From assembly GCA_039029515.1 (NCBI GenBank), contig JBCCFX010000038.1, positions 1-23,626 on the forward strand: a stretch of DNA of 23,626 bases. Direction: 5' to 3'. Below the pieces are notes generated by a model. That model did no database searches. It had not been told where the DNA came from and saw only the letters and a program-made list of their open reading frames with translations. Made by a program: the position numbers and the translations under genes. Positions within the stretch are counted from its first letter, which is position 1. Every line of letters starts with the position of its first letter. This document shows, piece by piece, positions 7,592 to 14,263 of the stretch. The DNA is from JBCCFX01 sp039029515. GTDB lineage: Bacteria > Planctomycetota > Phycisphaerae > Phycisphaerales > SM1A02.

Positions 7592-8062
7592 GTGCTGTTT
7601 ACTGGCGAATACGAACACACGATCGACGACAAGCATCGGCTTGCCATCCCCTCCGACATCAGGTCGGCGATGTCAACGAAGATGCATGGCGACGCGTTCT
7701 ACGTGGCGCTGGGCGCGAACGATGTGCTCTGGCTCTGGCCGGAAAAGCAATTCATGGAGATCGCCTCACAGCTCAGCAACTCGCCGATGCAGTCGGAGGA
7801 TCTGCTGGAGTACGAGGTCTTCCTCTTCTCACAGGCACGTCGTCTGGAACTCGACAAGACCGGCCGTGTTCGGCTGCCGGAATCACTGATCAGCATGGTG
7901 GGGCTTGGCTCGCGGGTGACCATTCTCGGGGTGCGCGATCATCTCGAACTGCGGGATCCGGAAGCCTGGGCGAAGGAGCGTCAGGATCGATTCACGCAGC
8001 ATCGCGATCTGGTGCTGGGTGCCCGGCGGGCGCTCGACAAGACGAATTCGAACGAGGGATGA
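7592..8062 (+). CDS. mraZ: Transcriptional regulator MraZ
   Basis: The protein (156 aa) is MraZ, a ring-forming regulator with two AbrB-like swapped-hairpin domains. The first repeat opens LFTGEYEHTIDDKHRLAIPSD and the second has ARRLELDKTGRVRLPESL, each carrying the DxxxR-type signature, at residues 2-25 and about 88-106. Length fits the family. The start is GTG 7592, with GAGGT about 9 nt upstream; a nearby ATG at 7588 is out of frame. MraZ normally heads the division and cell-wall (dcw) cluster, followed by rsmH, ftsL and ftsI, and represses it. Here none of those genes follows; the next 600 bp carry no credible gene. The upstream TGGG repeats suggest autoregulation. The protein is confident; its regulon in this organism is not. 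Confidence 0.95.
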   Translation: MLFTGEYEHTIDDKHRLAIPSDIRSAMSTKMHGDAFYVALGANDVLWLWPEKQFMEIASQLSNSPMQSEDLLEYEVFLFSQARRLELDKTGRVRLPESLISMVGLGSRVTILGVRDHLELRDPEAWAKERQDRFTQHRDLVLGARRALDKTNSNEG

Positions 8063-8140
8063 CGGATACCAACCGACCGGCTGACCGGACACGGCGGCAC
8101 GGACGATTTGACGATGTGACACGACGATTCAGGCAGGGGA

Positions 8141-8609
8141 CCGCCGTGACCAATCGGTCAGCGGCGGGGGAGAATCGTCAGGACAGGTCGGACACGGATG
8201 TCCGGCATGGGCGCGAGCATTCGGCGTCGCCAAGGATCGGCGACGTGGAACGGGGCTGGAATCGACCGGCGTACAGTCGATCGGAGCTGACTGCACGTCG
8301 GCTGGTCCAGCACCCGACGCCCGTCTGTCCGTCGCTTCGGACCCAGGCCAGGGATGGTCTGCACGATGATTTGGGGGGATGGAATCGCACGGATCGCGGT
8401 CCACTCCCGGGACTCTTCTTCTCTCATGATCGCGGTGGTCGGTCGACCGACCGGCCTGTGGGGCAGTCCCAACGCGATCAACGCAATCGACGAATCGGAA
8501 CGCACCTACGACCGAGACCCTGCCACCTTGTCGACGCTCGGGGCGACGGACCCCTGTCGACAACGCACCATCGGACGTGCGCAGCACGCGGAGATCGCGT
8601 GCTGTGCGC
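8141..8609 (+). ncRNA. Candidate structured RNA with GGA-loop hairpins (possible CsrA-binding sponge)
   Basis: This lies in the 606-bp gap between convergent mraZ and csrA. Plus-strand hairpins found by hand are: 8141-8167 (11 bp with one bulge, flanked by GGGGA); 8189-8204 (6 bp, loop CGGA); 8225-8245 (7 perfect bp, loop AAGGATC); 8268-8299 (11 positions, one mismatch, loop holding CGGAG); 8344-8361 (7 bp, loop GGGA); 8528-8563 (8+4 bp, loop CGACGGA); 8577-8609 (14 bp with two G-U pairs, loop GAGAT, GGA at its edge). A 16-bp perfect palindrome lies at 8437-8452. The plus strand has 21 GGA against 6 TCC in 8063-8668. GGA in hairpin loops is the CsrA/RsmA recognition element, and csrA is the next gene. 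True ends and promoter are unknown; it may be the mraZ 3' UTR. No U-tract follows the last hairpin. Confidence 0.5.
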
Positions 8610-8668
8610 ATTGGCTGACTGACCGCCCTTCATCTCGCCGTACGGCGGGGTGCCTGGGGGGGCAATCG

Positions 8669-8896
8669 TTACTTGGATTCGCTTCGCGAGACGGGACGAA
8701 TCGAGCCAACAACGCTCGGTTTCGCATCCACGATCTGATCCGCGACCTCTCGACGATGAACGTCGATTTCGCGCGGAAAGGAGAACGCCAGTCGGACGCG
8801 ATCGCCCTTGATGGTCGCGATCTTCACGATTCCGATCGGATTCGCGGGATCGCCGATGACGACATCTTCCCCTTCGCGACGTGTAATCACCAGCAT
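8669..8896 (-). CDS. csrA: Carbon storage regulator CsrA
   Basis: The protein (75 aa) is a clear CsrA/RsmA, a homodimeric RNA-binding protein that blocks or promotes translation by binding GGA motifs near ribosome sites. The N-terminal strand MLVITRREGEDVVIG carries the RNA-contacting Arg6-Arg7. The second contact region PREIDVHRREV carries Arg48, equivalent to the key Arg44 of E. coli. The 25-residue C-terminal tail beyond the core is typical. The ATG at 8896 is fixed by a near-perfect AGGAGGT seven bases upstream; that ribosome site itself contains GGA, as expected for autoregulation. It is preceded by the Nfu-type gene on the same strand with a 170-bp gap holding a structured leader. In flagellated planctomycetes CsrA often governs motility, but no flagellar gene is in this window. 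Confidence 0.96.
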   Translation of the reverse strand: MLVITRREGEDVVIGDPANPIGIVKIATIKGDRVRLAFSFPREIDVHRREVADQIVDAKPSVVGSIRPVSRSESK

Positions 8897-8900
8897 GAAT

Positions 8901-9032
8901 CGGACCTCCTGCCCGGTCTTGGCGCAACGTGCGCATTCCCACCAACGAGCCAGACTACCCGAAATCCAGGGGCAACCATAGCCCAATCCGGCAAATCAGC
9001 CGCAGGCGACCTCCATGCCTGCCGGAGGTCCG
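8901..9032 (-). promoter_or_regulatory. csrA leader with anti-SD and competing SD-mimic
   Basis: Read on the minus strand, the leader has CGGACCTCC (9032-9024), which is perfectly complementary over nine bases to GGAGGTCCG at 8909-8901, the csrA ribosome site. The same element can instead pair with GGAGGTC at 9014-9008 as a local 7-bp hairpin with a 9-nt loop. A third, exclusive hairpin (GCAGGC with GCCTGC, 9022-9017 with 9007-9002) would put the GGA of the mimic in its loop. This is a plausible translational switch, possibly CsrA-sensitive. Promoter boxes in this gap are not convincing. Confidence 0.45.
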
Positions 9033-9066
9033 GCTCCGACATGGATTTGGGAGGTATTTGATTTCG

Positions 9067-9321
9067 TCAATTCACCGCTTCGACGGTCTGAATGCCCGGC
9101 ACGTGCTGCTTGAGGTTGCGCTCGATCCCCGCCTGAAGGGTCATCCCGCTTGAAGGGCAGCCCACACACGCACCGTGAAATCGCACCAGCACGGTGCCAT
9201 CATCCCGCACATCGACCAACTCCAGATCGCCGCCATCCGACTGAATGGTCGGGCGCATCAGGTTGATGATCTGCTCGACGCGCTCTCGCAAAGTGGTTGA
9301 GGATGTGGGGGAATCAGACAT
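9067..9321 (-). CDS. NifU-like (Nfu) C-terminal domain iron-sulfur scaffold protein
   Basis: The protein (84 aa) is a stand-alone NifU C-terminal domain. After a short Ser/Thr-rich tail it has the helix RVEQIINLMRPTIQSDGGDLELVDV and the strand VLVRFHGACVGCPSS, with the [4Fe-4S]-binding pair Cys52 and Cys55. Such proteins receive a cluster from the ISC or SUF machinery and pass it to apo-proteins in the cytoplasm. The ATG at 9321 has GGAG about 10 nt upstream; a longer in-frame start at 9402 would overlap the divergent promoter region. The next gene on the same strand is csrA, 170 bp on, so they may share a transcript. The divergent lipoprotein operon starts 89 bp away. Confidence 0.92.
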   Translation of the reverse strand: MSDSPTSSTTLRERVEQIINLMRPTIQSDGGDLELVDVRDDGTVLVRFHGACVGCPSSGMTLQAGIERNLKQHVPGIQTVEAVN

Positions 9322-9410
9322 CAAATCGACACTCCAGCTCAATCTGGCGGGCATGCCTCGGATCCTGTGGTTCCAGTCCGAGCAATTCGCCCGCCGATAC
9401 ACTATAGACC

Positions 9411-10883
9411 ATGAACCAGCGGAAAACGCACCGGAAGCAGCGAGTCCACCGATTCGCGGCCATCCTCGTCGGCGCTGTCGCCGGCATCTCTGTGCTCATG
9501 CTCAACGCGTGCAGCGCGCCGACGTCCGTCGACGATCCGCTTGCCACCCTGCGGGCGACCGATCGAAGTCCTCGGCAGCATCGGCTCGCCATCGACCAGT
9601 TGACGATGCAGCCTGCGCCAGAGGGCGCCGACAAGGTGCTTCATGCGGTGATCTGGCGCCCGGGATACACCGTCGAAGTGCGCGAGATGACGCCCAATCG
9701 GCTCGCCGAGTCTGATCTCAAGGAACTGCATCGCACGATCCGGAACAATTATCCGCGCATGGGCATGCCGCTCTGGTCGGAACGTCTCGCCGAGATCATT
9801 GCCGAACGCAACTGGACAGAGCTCACGCCCGCGCTCGTCAGTCGCTGGGGATATATACCCAGCGCACATGGCGATGAACTTGGTCGCGCGGAGTACAAAG
9901 CGCTCGCGGCGATGTACGGGTCGGATGAAGTCATCGATCTCGTCTTCACCATGTTCGTGGAATCAACGCGAGTGGCGCAACAGGGCTTGCGCATGCGGTG
10001 CTGGAATCTGCTGCACCGTCTTGACCAACGTGATCGGCTCATCATGCTTGTGCAGAACGCCGCGCCAACTGAGAACGATCTGTTGCTGCAGGATCTTCAA
10101 CAGATCGCAATGGAACTAGGCCTTGTGCCGTACAACAGCGAAGAGATTCTCTGGGGCCGCAAACTGCTGACGCCTGAGTACGCTGAGGTCTGGTCGCAGA
10201 TTCGAACTGGCATGACGATGGTGCCCGCCGACCGGCGTTCATCGATGGAGTTTCGTGACCTGCCAATCGTCGCCGCCGCGTCGATCCATGAGCCTGAACT
10301 TCTGGCCATGTCGTTCAACGCGTTGTATGCCGACGTCGAAGCCCGGTTGAAGCAGGAAGAGCACTTTGCGCGGACGGATATGGTCGACAGCCTCGTCACG
10401 ACGCGGCAGGGCCAGATTCGCGAAGTCCGTGAGAAGATCACGTGGGGCGACCTCGTCGCGATGCGCATGGCGCTGCGCGCCATGCATGTGCCGGAGATCA
10501 TTGATCATTTCTACGATTACGCGGAGCGTGACCGCGCGGATGAGTCGACTGAGTACGGCGGCGTGATGCGACTCGACGCGCAGAATAGATTTGAGTTGAT
10601 TGAATTCGTGCCACGTATTCGTGATCACGACGCGAAATTTGTCGCACCACAGGCCATGTTCGATGCCGCGTACAACGCGCTGTTTCACTTTCACTATCAC
10701 GCGCAGCGGTATCGCAACAATGAGTATGCAGGTCCCGGGCACGGCGACATGAACTATGCGAACAACACGCGAGCCAATTGCCTCGTCCTGACGTTCGTCG
10801 GGCGAAACCGTCTCAACGTTGACTTCTATCGCCACTCCAACGTCTGGGTGGACCTCGGCACCATCGAGCGTCCCGGCACGTGA
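9411..10883 (+). CDS. Putative lipoprotein of unknown function, large
   Basis: The protein (490 aa) starts with a basic n-region, a hydrophobic segment and a lipobox ending LNAC (Cys at residue 34), predicting an exported lipoprotein. Residues 60-110 look structured. The middle, about 140-340, is alpha-helical and HEAT-like in texture, with no family I recognise. The C-terminal part has closely spaced histidines (His426, His428, His430), then GPGHGD with Asp446 and a strand-rich end (NCLVLTFV, NVDFYRH, VWVDLG), loosely recalling JAMM/JAB metalloproteases; this is only a resemblance. The ATG at 9411 sits right after a TATAGA box at 9403-9408, so either the promoter core is by chance or the transcript is nearly leaderless. 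It heads the run with an M48 protease, dapF and a response regulator; the M48 gene starts 22 bp on. Confidence 0.8.
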   Translation: MNQRKTHRKQRVHRFAAILVGAVAGISVLMLNACSAPTSVDDPLATLRATDRSPRQHRLAIDQLTMQPAPEGADKVLHAVIWRPGYTVEVREMTPNRLAESDLKELHRTIRNNYPRMGMPLWSERLAEIIAERNWTELTPALVSRWGYIPSAHGDELGRAEYKALAAMYGSDEVIDLVFTMFVESTRVAQQGLRMRCWNLLHRLDQRDRLIMLVQNAAPTENDLLLQDLQQIAMELGLVPYNSEEILWGRKLLTPEYAEVWSQIRTGMTMVPADRRSSMEFRDLPIVAAASIHEPELLAMSFNALYADVEARLKQEEHFARTDMVDSLVTTRQGQIREVREKITWGDLVAMRMALRAMHVPEIIDHFYDYAERDRADESTEYGGVMRLDAQNRFELIEFVPRIRDHDAKFVAPQAMFDAAYNALFHFHYHAQRYRNNEYAGPGHGDMNYANNTRANCLVLTFVGRNRLNVDFYRHSNVWVDLGTIERPGT

Positions 10884-10905
10884 CATTGCGCGATCCGGGA
10901 GTCAT

Positions 10906-12402
10906 ATGCAACTGATCCCCGTCCTACTGGTGGCCATCGTACTCGCCGCGCCGATGGGCGTCGGTCGCCTCGATGGCTATGCCGTCGAAACCAGCATGAC
11001 ACTGGCCGCGGTGTTCACGCCGCTCGTCGTGCTCATGGCGTTCCAGTGGTGGGTGGTCAGGCGCTGTCGCCGGCAGGTCATTCTCGGGCAGGTCCGACGC
11101 GGCATGCGGCGACTCGATCGCTGGGATCATCGCATCCGCTGGTTGATCGTCCTCCACCTTGCTGTGGTCGTCTTTGTGTACGGCTGGGTGGACTGCGTCC
11201 GCACATTCACCGGCGATCTCGTCCTCGTGGATGAGTGTGCCGCGCTGCTGCCGTCGATGCTCGCGCTGCTCGGTGGATGGTGGTGGCACTATCCGCTTGA
11301 ACGGCTCTTGCGAGATGCACCGCTCGTGCGCGCGATGGATACTGGTCGAGTCTGGTACCACATGCCGGCGAGAGCAACGTACGTCCTGCAGCAGGCGCGC
11401 ACGCACATCATGTTGATGCTCGCGCCACTCCTGCTCATTGTCGGCGCGAACGAAGCGGTGACGAGTCTCCTCGCGCATACGATGACCGATGCGCCGCCCT
11501 GGGTCGGTGAACTGGCATCTGTCGGCGCTACTGCGACCGTGTTTCTCTTTGCGCCCTTGCTCGCACGAGTGGTCCTTGCGGTCGAACCGATTGCGTCAGG
11601 CGAGCTGCGCGATGATCTGATGAACGTCTGTCGCGCCCATAACATCGGGGTGCGCAACATTCTGGTCTGGCGCACCGGCGGTGCGATGATCAACGCTGCG
11701 GTCATGGGGTTGATTGCGCCGCTGCGCTACGTCATGCTCACAGATGGACTGCTTGAACAGATGGAGCGCGATCAGGTGATCGCAGTGATGGCCCACGAAA
11801 TCGGGCACGCCCGGCGACATCATCTGCCGTGGATGCTCGTTGCAATGCTCGGCTTGCTGGGCGCGTTGAGCATTGGCATCGGCGCGATCCTGCACGGTGT
11901 CGGCCAATTGCCGATCGAATGGACCGAATTCAGCGTGGCGATCACCGAACTGGCGGCGATTCTCGTGGCCCTCATCATGGCGTTGCTGTGTTTCGGTTGG
12001 ATCTCGCGTCGTTTCGAACGTCAGGCCGATACGTTTGCCGCGCAGCACATCAGTGGCATGACGCGCCAGTCAGACGAAGATGCGCGGGCCATCACGCCGG
12101 CGGCAGTGCACAGCGTCGCGGGTGCGCTCGGGTCAATTGCCGCGCTCAACGCGGTCGATCCGAGACGCTCCAATTGGCGTCATGGCTCGATTCAATGGCG
12201 TCAGGAGTATCTGCACAGCATTGCCGGCAAGCCGATTCTGCAGCTCGCCATCGATCGGCTGGTACGATGGGTCAAGATCGGTGCGACGGTTCTGTTCGTC
12301 GTCTTCGCAGCGTACCAATGGTCCATCTGGTCCGGACCTGAGGCTGGTGCGTCACAAGAGGACTCGGCGAGCCCGATCGTTGATTCGGAGGACACACCGT
12401 GA
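10906..12402 (+). CDS. M48 family membrane metalloprotease
   Basis: The protein (498 aa) is an integral membrane zinc protease of the M48 (HtpX/Ste24) type. The catalytic HEIGH motif is at residues 297-301 inside VMAHEIGHARRHH, and the third zinc ligand is probably Glu371 in FERQADTFAAQH, the usual ExxxD. Hydrophobic helices appear near residues 3-20, 25-45, 80-100, 110-130, 165-185, 200-230, 305-330, 340-365 and close to the C-terminus, several more than in HtpX. The ATG at 10906 has GGGAG five bases upstream. Its stop codon overlaps the GTG of dapF (GTGA), so the two are translationally coupled. The likely role is membrane-protein quality control or processing of an exported partner such as the adjacent lipoprotein, which is inference. 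Confidence 0.88.
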   Translation: MQLIPVLLVAIVLAAPMGVGRLDGYAVETSMTLAAVFTPLVVLMAFQWWVVRRCRRQVILGQVRRGMRRLDRWDHRIRWLIVLHLAVVVFVYGWVDCVRTFTGDLVLVDECAALLPSMLALLGGWWWHYPLERLLRDAPLVRAMDTGRVWYHMPARATYVLQQARTHIMLMLAPLLLIVGANEAVTSLLAHTMTDAPPWVGELASVGATATVFLFAPLLARVVLAVEPIASGELRDDLMNVCRAHNIGVRNILVWRTGGAMINAAVMGLIAPLRYVMLTDGLLEQMERDQVIAVMAHEIGHARRHHLPWMLVAMLGLLGALSIGIGAILHGVGQLPIEWTEFSVAITELAAILVALIMALLCFGWISRRFERQADTFAAQHISGMTRQSDEDARAITPAAVHSVAGALGSIAALNAVDPRRSNWRHGSIQWRQEYLHSIAGKPILQLAIDRLVRWVKIGATVLFVVFAAYQWSIWSGPEAGASQEDSASPIVDSEDTP

Positions 12403-13316
12403 TTCCGTTCGTCAAAATGCACGGCTGTGGCAACGACTACATCTTCATCAACGGCTTCGAAACCGTTGTTGAAGATCCTGCTGCGTTCTCGCGAGCAGTG
12501 TCGGATCGCCATTCCGGCATCGGCAGTGATGGTGTGATTCTGATTAATCCGCCGGATGATTCGGCGAATGCAGCGCGCATGCGCATGTTCAACGCTGACG
12601 GTTCCGAGGCAGAGATGTGTGGGAACGGCATTCGTTGTGTGTGCGCGTTCGTGCACGCGGCGGGGATCGACCAATCGCAGCCGATGCGCATCGAAACCGG
12701 CGCGGGCGTTCTTGATCTCACGTGGGACGCGAACGCCGAGGGTCTGGTCGAATCGGTGACCGTCGACATGGGACAGCCGTCGTTTGATCCCGGCGCCATT
12801 CCCTACGCCGCCACCGATCCGGTGGTTGAGCAGGTGATCGCGGAACTGGGTGGGGCGGATGCTCGGTGTCGATCCTGGCGAGGCACGTTGGTCTCGATGG
12901 GCAATCCACACCTCGTGGTGTTCATCGATAATGTGGCTGCGTGTCCGTTGCACGAAATCGGCCCCGTCGTTGAGCACGCATCGATCTTTCCAGAACGCAT
13001 CAATGTGCACGTGGTGGAGTCAACTTCGCCTGATTCCGCACGTATGAGAACATGGGAGCGCGGTGCCGGCTTGACGCAGGCATGCGGGACCGGCGCTGCG
13101 GCCGTTGTAGCCGCAGGCGTTGCCGGCGGACGGTTGAATCGTGTCGTGAACGTGGATGTTCCGGGTGGTCGACTTCGACTGCGATGGGACGAATCAACCG
13201 GACATATGTTCAAGACCGGGCCGGCGACGGCAGTCTATTCGGGTGTCTGGTCACCCGTGACAAACGCGCTCATGATTGGCGCTGCATCATCGACGATGTT
13301 CGCCAGACAGATCTGA
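12399..13316 (+). CDS. dapF: Diaminopimelate epimerase
   Basis: DapF converts LL- to meso-diaminopimelate in lysine and peptidoglycan synthesis. Family motifs are clear: FVKMHGCGNDYIF at the start, the first catalytic cysteine Cys74 in MCGNGIRC, and the second, Cys229, in TQACGTGAAA. Both halves of the pseudo-symmetric fold are present, with MGNPHLV in the middle. At 305 aa it is slightly longer than the E. coli enzyme (274 aa), mainly at the C-terminus. The GTG start overlaps the M48 stop by four bases, and GGAGG lies eight bases upstream, so the start is secure. The response regulator gene follows after 17 bp. The window's other lysine genes are absent, so dapF is dispersed from its pathway here. 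Confidence 0.95.
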   Translation: MIPFVKMHGCGNDYIFINGFETVVEDPAAFSRAVSDRHSGIGSDGVILINPPDDSANAARMRMFNADGSEAEMCGNGIRCVCAFVHAAGIDQSQPMRIETGAGVLDLTWDANAEGLVESVTVDMGQPSFDPGAIPYAATDPVVEQVIAELGGADARCRSWRGTLVSMGNPHLVVFIDNVAACPLHEIGPVVEHASIFPERINVHVVESTSPDSARMRTWERGAGLTQACGTGAAAVVAAGVAGGRLNRVVNVDVPGGRLRLRWDESTGHMFKTGPATAVYSGVWSPVTNALMIGAASSTMFARQI

Positions 13317-13333
13317 CAGACGCACACGGAGCC

Positions 13334-14011
13334 ATGACCACGATGTCACACCATGGCCACGCAGATCACGCAGAACCGACCGTGTTCATCGTTGATGATG
13401 ATGCGGGCATTCGTCAGGCACTGCGAACACTCGCGAAGTCCGTCAACCTGCCAGTGCGGACATTTGATTCCGGACCTGCGTTTCTTCAGGATGTGACGCC
13501 ATCGTGTGTCGGTTGTCTTGTTGCTGATGTGCGCATGCCGCTCATGAGCGGCCTCGAGTTGCTCGAACGGATGCGTGAGATCGGGTACGACATCCCGGCG
13601 GTGATGGTCACTGGGTACGCCGATGTGCCCATGGCGGTCAATGCCATGAAGCTCGGTGCGGTTGAGTTCTTTGAGAAGCCAGTCCGGCCGCAGAAGCTTC
13701 TGGATCTCGTGCAGAGCGCCATTGTGTGGCACGCGGAAGCGCGCCGCGAGCGCGATGCGTACGACGCGATTATGGCATGCATTGAAAAGCTCACGCCGCG
13801 CGAGCGCGAAGTCGTCGACCTCGTTGTCGATGGGCACACGAGCCGGGCAATCGCTGACCAACTTGGGCTGAGCCCGAAGACGGTGCATGTGCATCGCGCG
13901 GAGGCGATGACGAAGATGAAGGCAGGTTCGGTCGCTGATCTGGTCCGGCGCATGGTGTCCGCGAAGACGTACTCACCCCGGAAACTGGACCGTTTCACCA
14001 AGACGACCTAG
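13334..14011 (+). CDS. FixJ-type response regulator (receiver plus LuxR HTH)
   Basis: The protein (225 aa) has an N-terminal receiver domain (about residues 15-130) with acidic pocket Asp21-Asp23, phospho-acceptor Asp65 in LVADVRMP, switch Thr93 in VMVTGYAD and Lys115 in FFEKPV. A linker leads to a LuxR/GerE helix-turn-helix (about 157-215), with LTPREREVVDLVVDGHTSRAI then LGLSPKTVHVHRAEAM. VTGYADVPMAVNAMKLGAVEFFEKP is the FixJ/TtrR type. ATG 13334 has GGAG very close upstream; ATG 13343, in frame, is an equally possible start. No sensor kinase is next to it, so it is an orphan in this window. It ends the M48-dapF run. Its place just upstream of the arginine operon makes it a candidate regulator of it, which is only inference. 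Confidence 0.92.
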   Translation: MTTMSHHGHADHAEPTVFIVDDDAGIRQALRTLAKSVNLPVRTFDSGPAFLQDVTPSCVGCLVADVRMPLMSGLELLERMREIGYDIPAVMVTGYADVPMAVNAMKLGAVEFFEKPVRPQKLLDLVQSAIVWHAEARRERDAYDAIMACIEKLTPREREVVDLVVDGHTSRAIADQLGLSPKTVHVHRAEAMTKMKAGSVADLVRRMVSAKTYSPRKLDRFTKTT

Positions 14012-14030
14012 CACTTTTCCCAATAGACAG

Positions 14031-14150
14031 CGCTTGTGAAGCATGGCAATCTGGTCAAGCCGGGAATCCGGCCTGTCAGAGAGTTGCTTTTTCACACGCC
14101 ACGTCCGATTGGCCCTCATGCAAGAGGGAACCACAATTGTCCCGTCCGGA
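14031..14150 (+). other. Structured leader region before the arginine catabolic operon
   Basis: Two elements can be folded by hand. The first is a long interrupted stem: GTGAA 14036-14040 with TTCAC 14091-14095, GCAATCT 14046-14052 with 14080-14087 (one bulged G), capped by GCCGG/CCGGC (14059-14063 with 14068-14072, loop GAAT). The second is TTGG-CCCTC paired to GAGGG-CCA with bulges around the loop 14118-14123. They are followed by an intrinsic terminator and then the M20 gene, the layout of a riboswitch or attenuator. I match no known riboswitch class. The alternative is a 3' UTR of the response regulator gene. Confidence 0.4.
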
Positions 14151-14154
14151 GTAG

Positions 14155-14190
14155 GCCGAGCCCTTTACAGGGCTCGGCTGATCTCTTTTT
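14155..14190 (+). terminator. Intrinsic terminator
   Basis: A perfect 9-bp stem (GCCGAGCCC 14155-14163 with GGGCTCGGC 14170-14178) and loop TTTACA are followed by TGATC and a TCTTTTT run ending at 14190. It ends transcripts of the 9411-14011 run, or acts as an attenuator for the operon whose first start codon lies 73 bp on. The T-run starts a few bases after the stem, slightly looser than ideal. Confidence 0.72.
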
Positions 14191-14263
14191 GGGGCGTGAA
14201 GGATCTTCTTCTCCTTCCCTGCGGATCGAAGAATCCACCGGTTTGGCCCGGTACGATGCGGCC

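Noticed and set aside
8059..8622. 188-codon open frame starting with ATGA overlap at the mraZ stop codon
   Set aside because: The overlap is tempting, but the translation is Arg-, Gly- and Asp-rich with no hydrophobic core. It uses many AGG, CGA, GGG and GGA codons unlike its neighbours and shows no RsmH motif. The hairpin pattern explains the region better; conservation as a frame would reverse this.
8950..9000. Sigma-54-like promoter for csrA (GG and GC boxes on the minus strand)
   Set aside because: The spacing between the GG and GC elements is one base too short, and the -24 box is poor.
8354..9061. 235-codon plus-strand open frame
   Set aside because: It runs antisense across csrA and gives a low-complexity, unrecognisable protein; it is a shadow of csrA and the structured gap.
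14041..14100. Resemblance of the leader to a cobalamin riboswitch (CCGG...CCGGC and CGCCAC)
   Set aside because: The order and spacing of the conserved boxes do not fit, and the downstream genes have no link to cobalamin.
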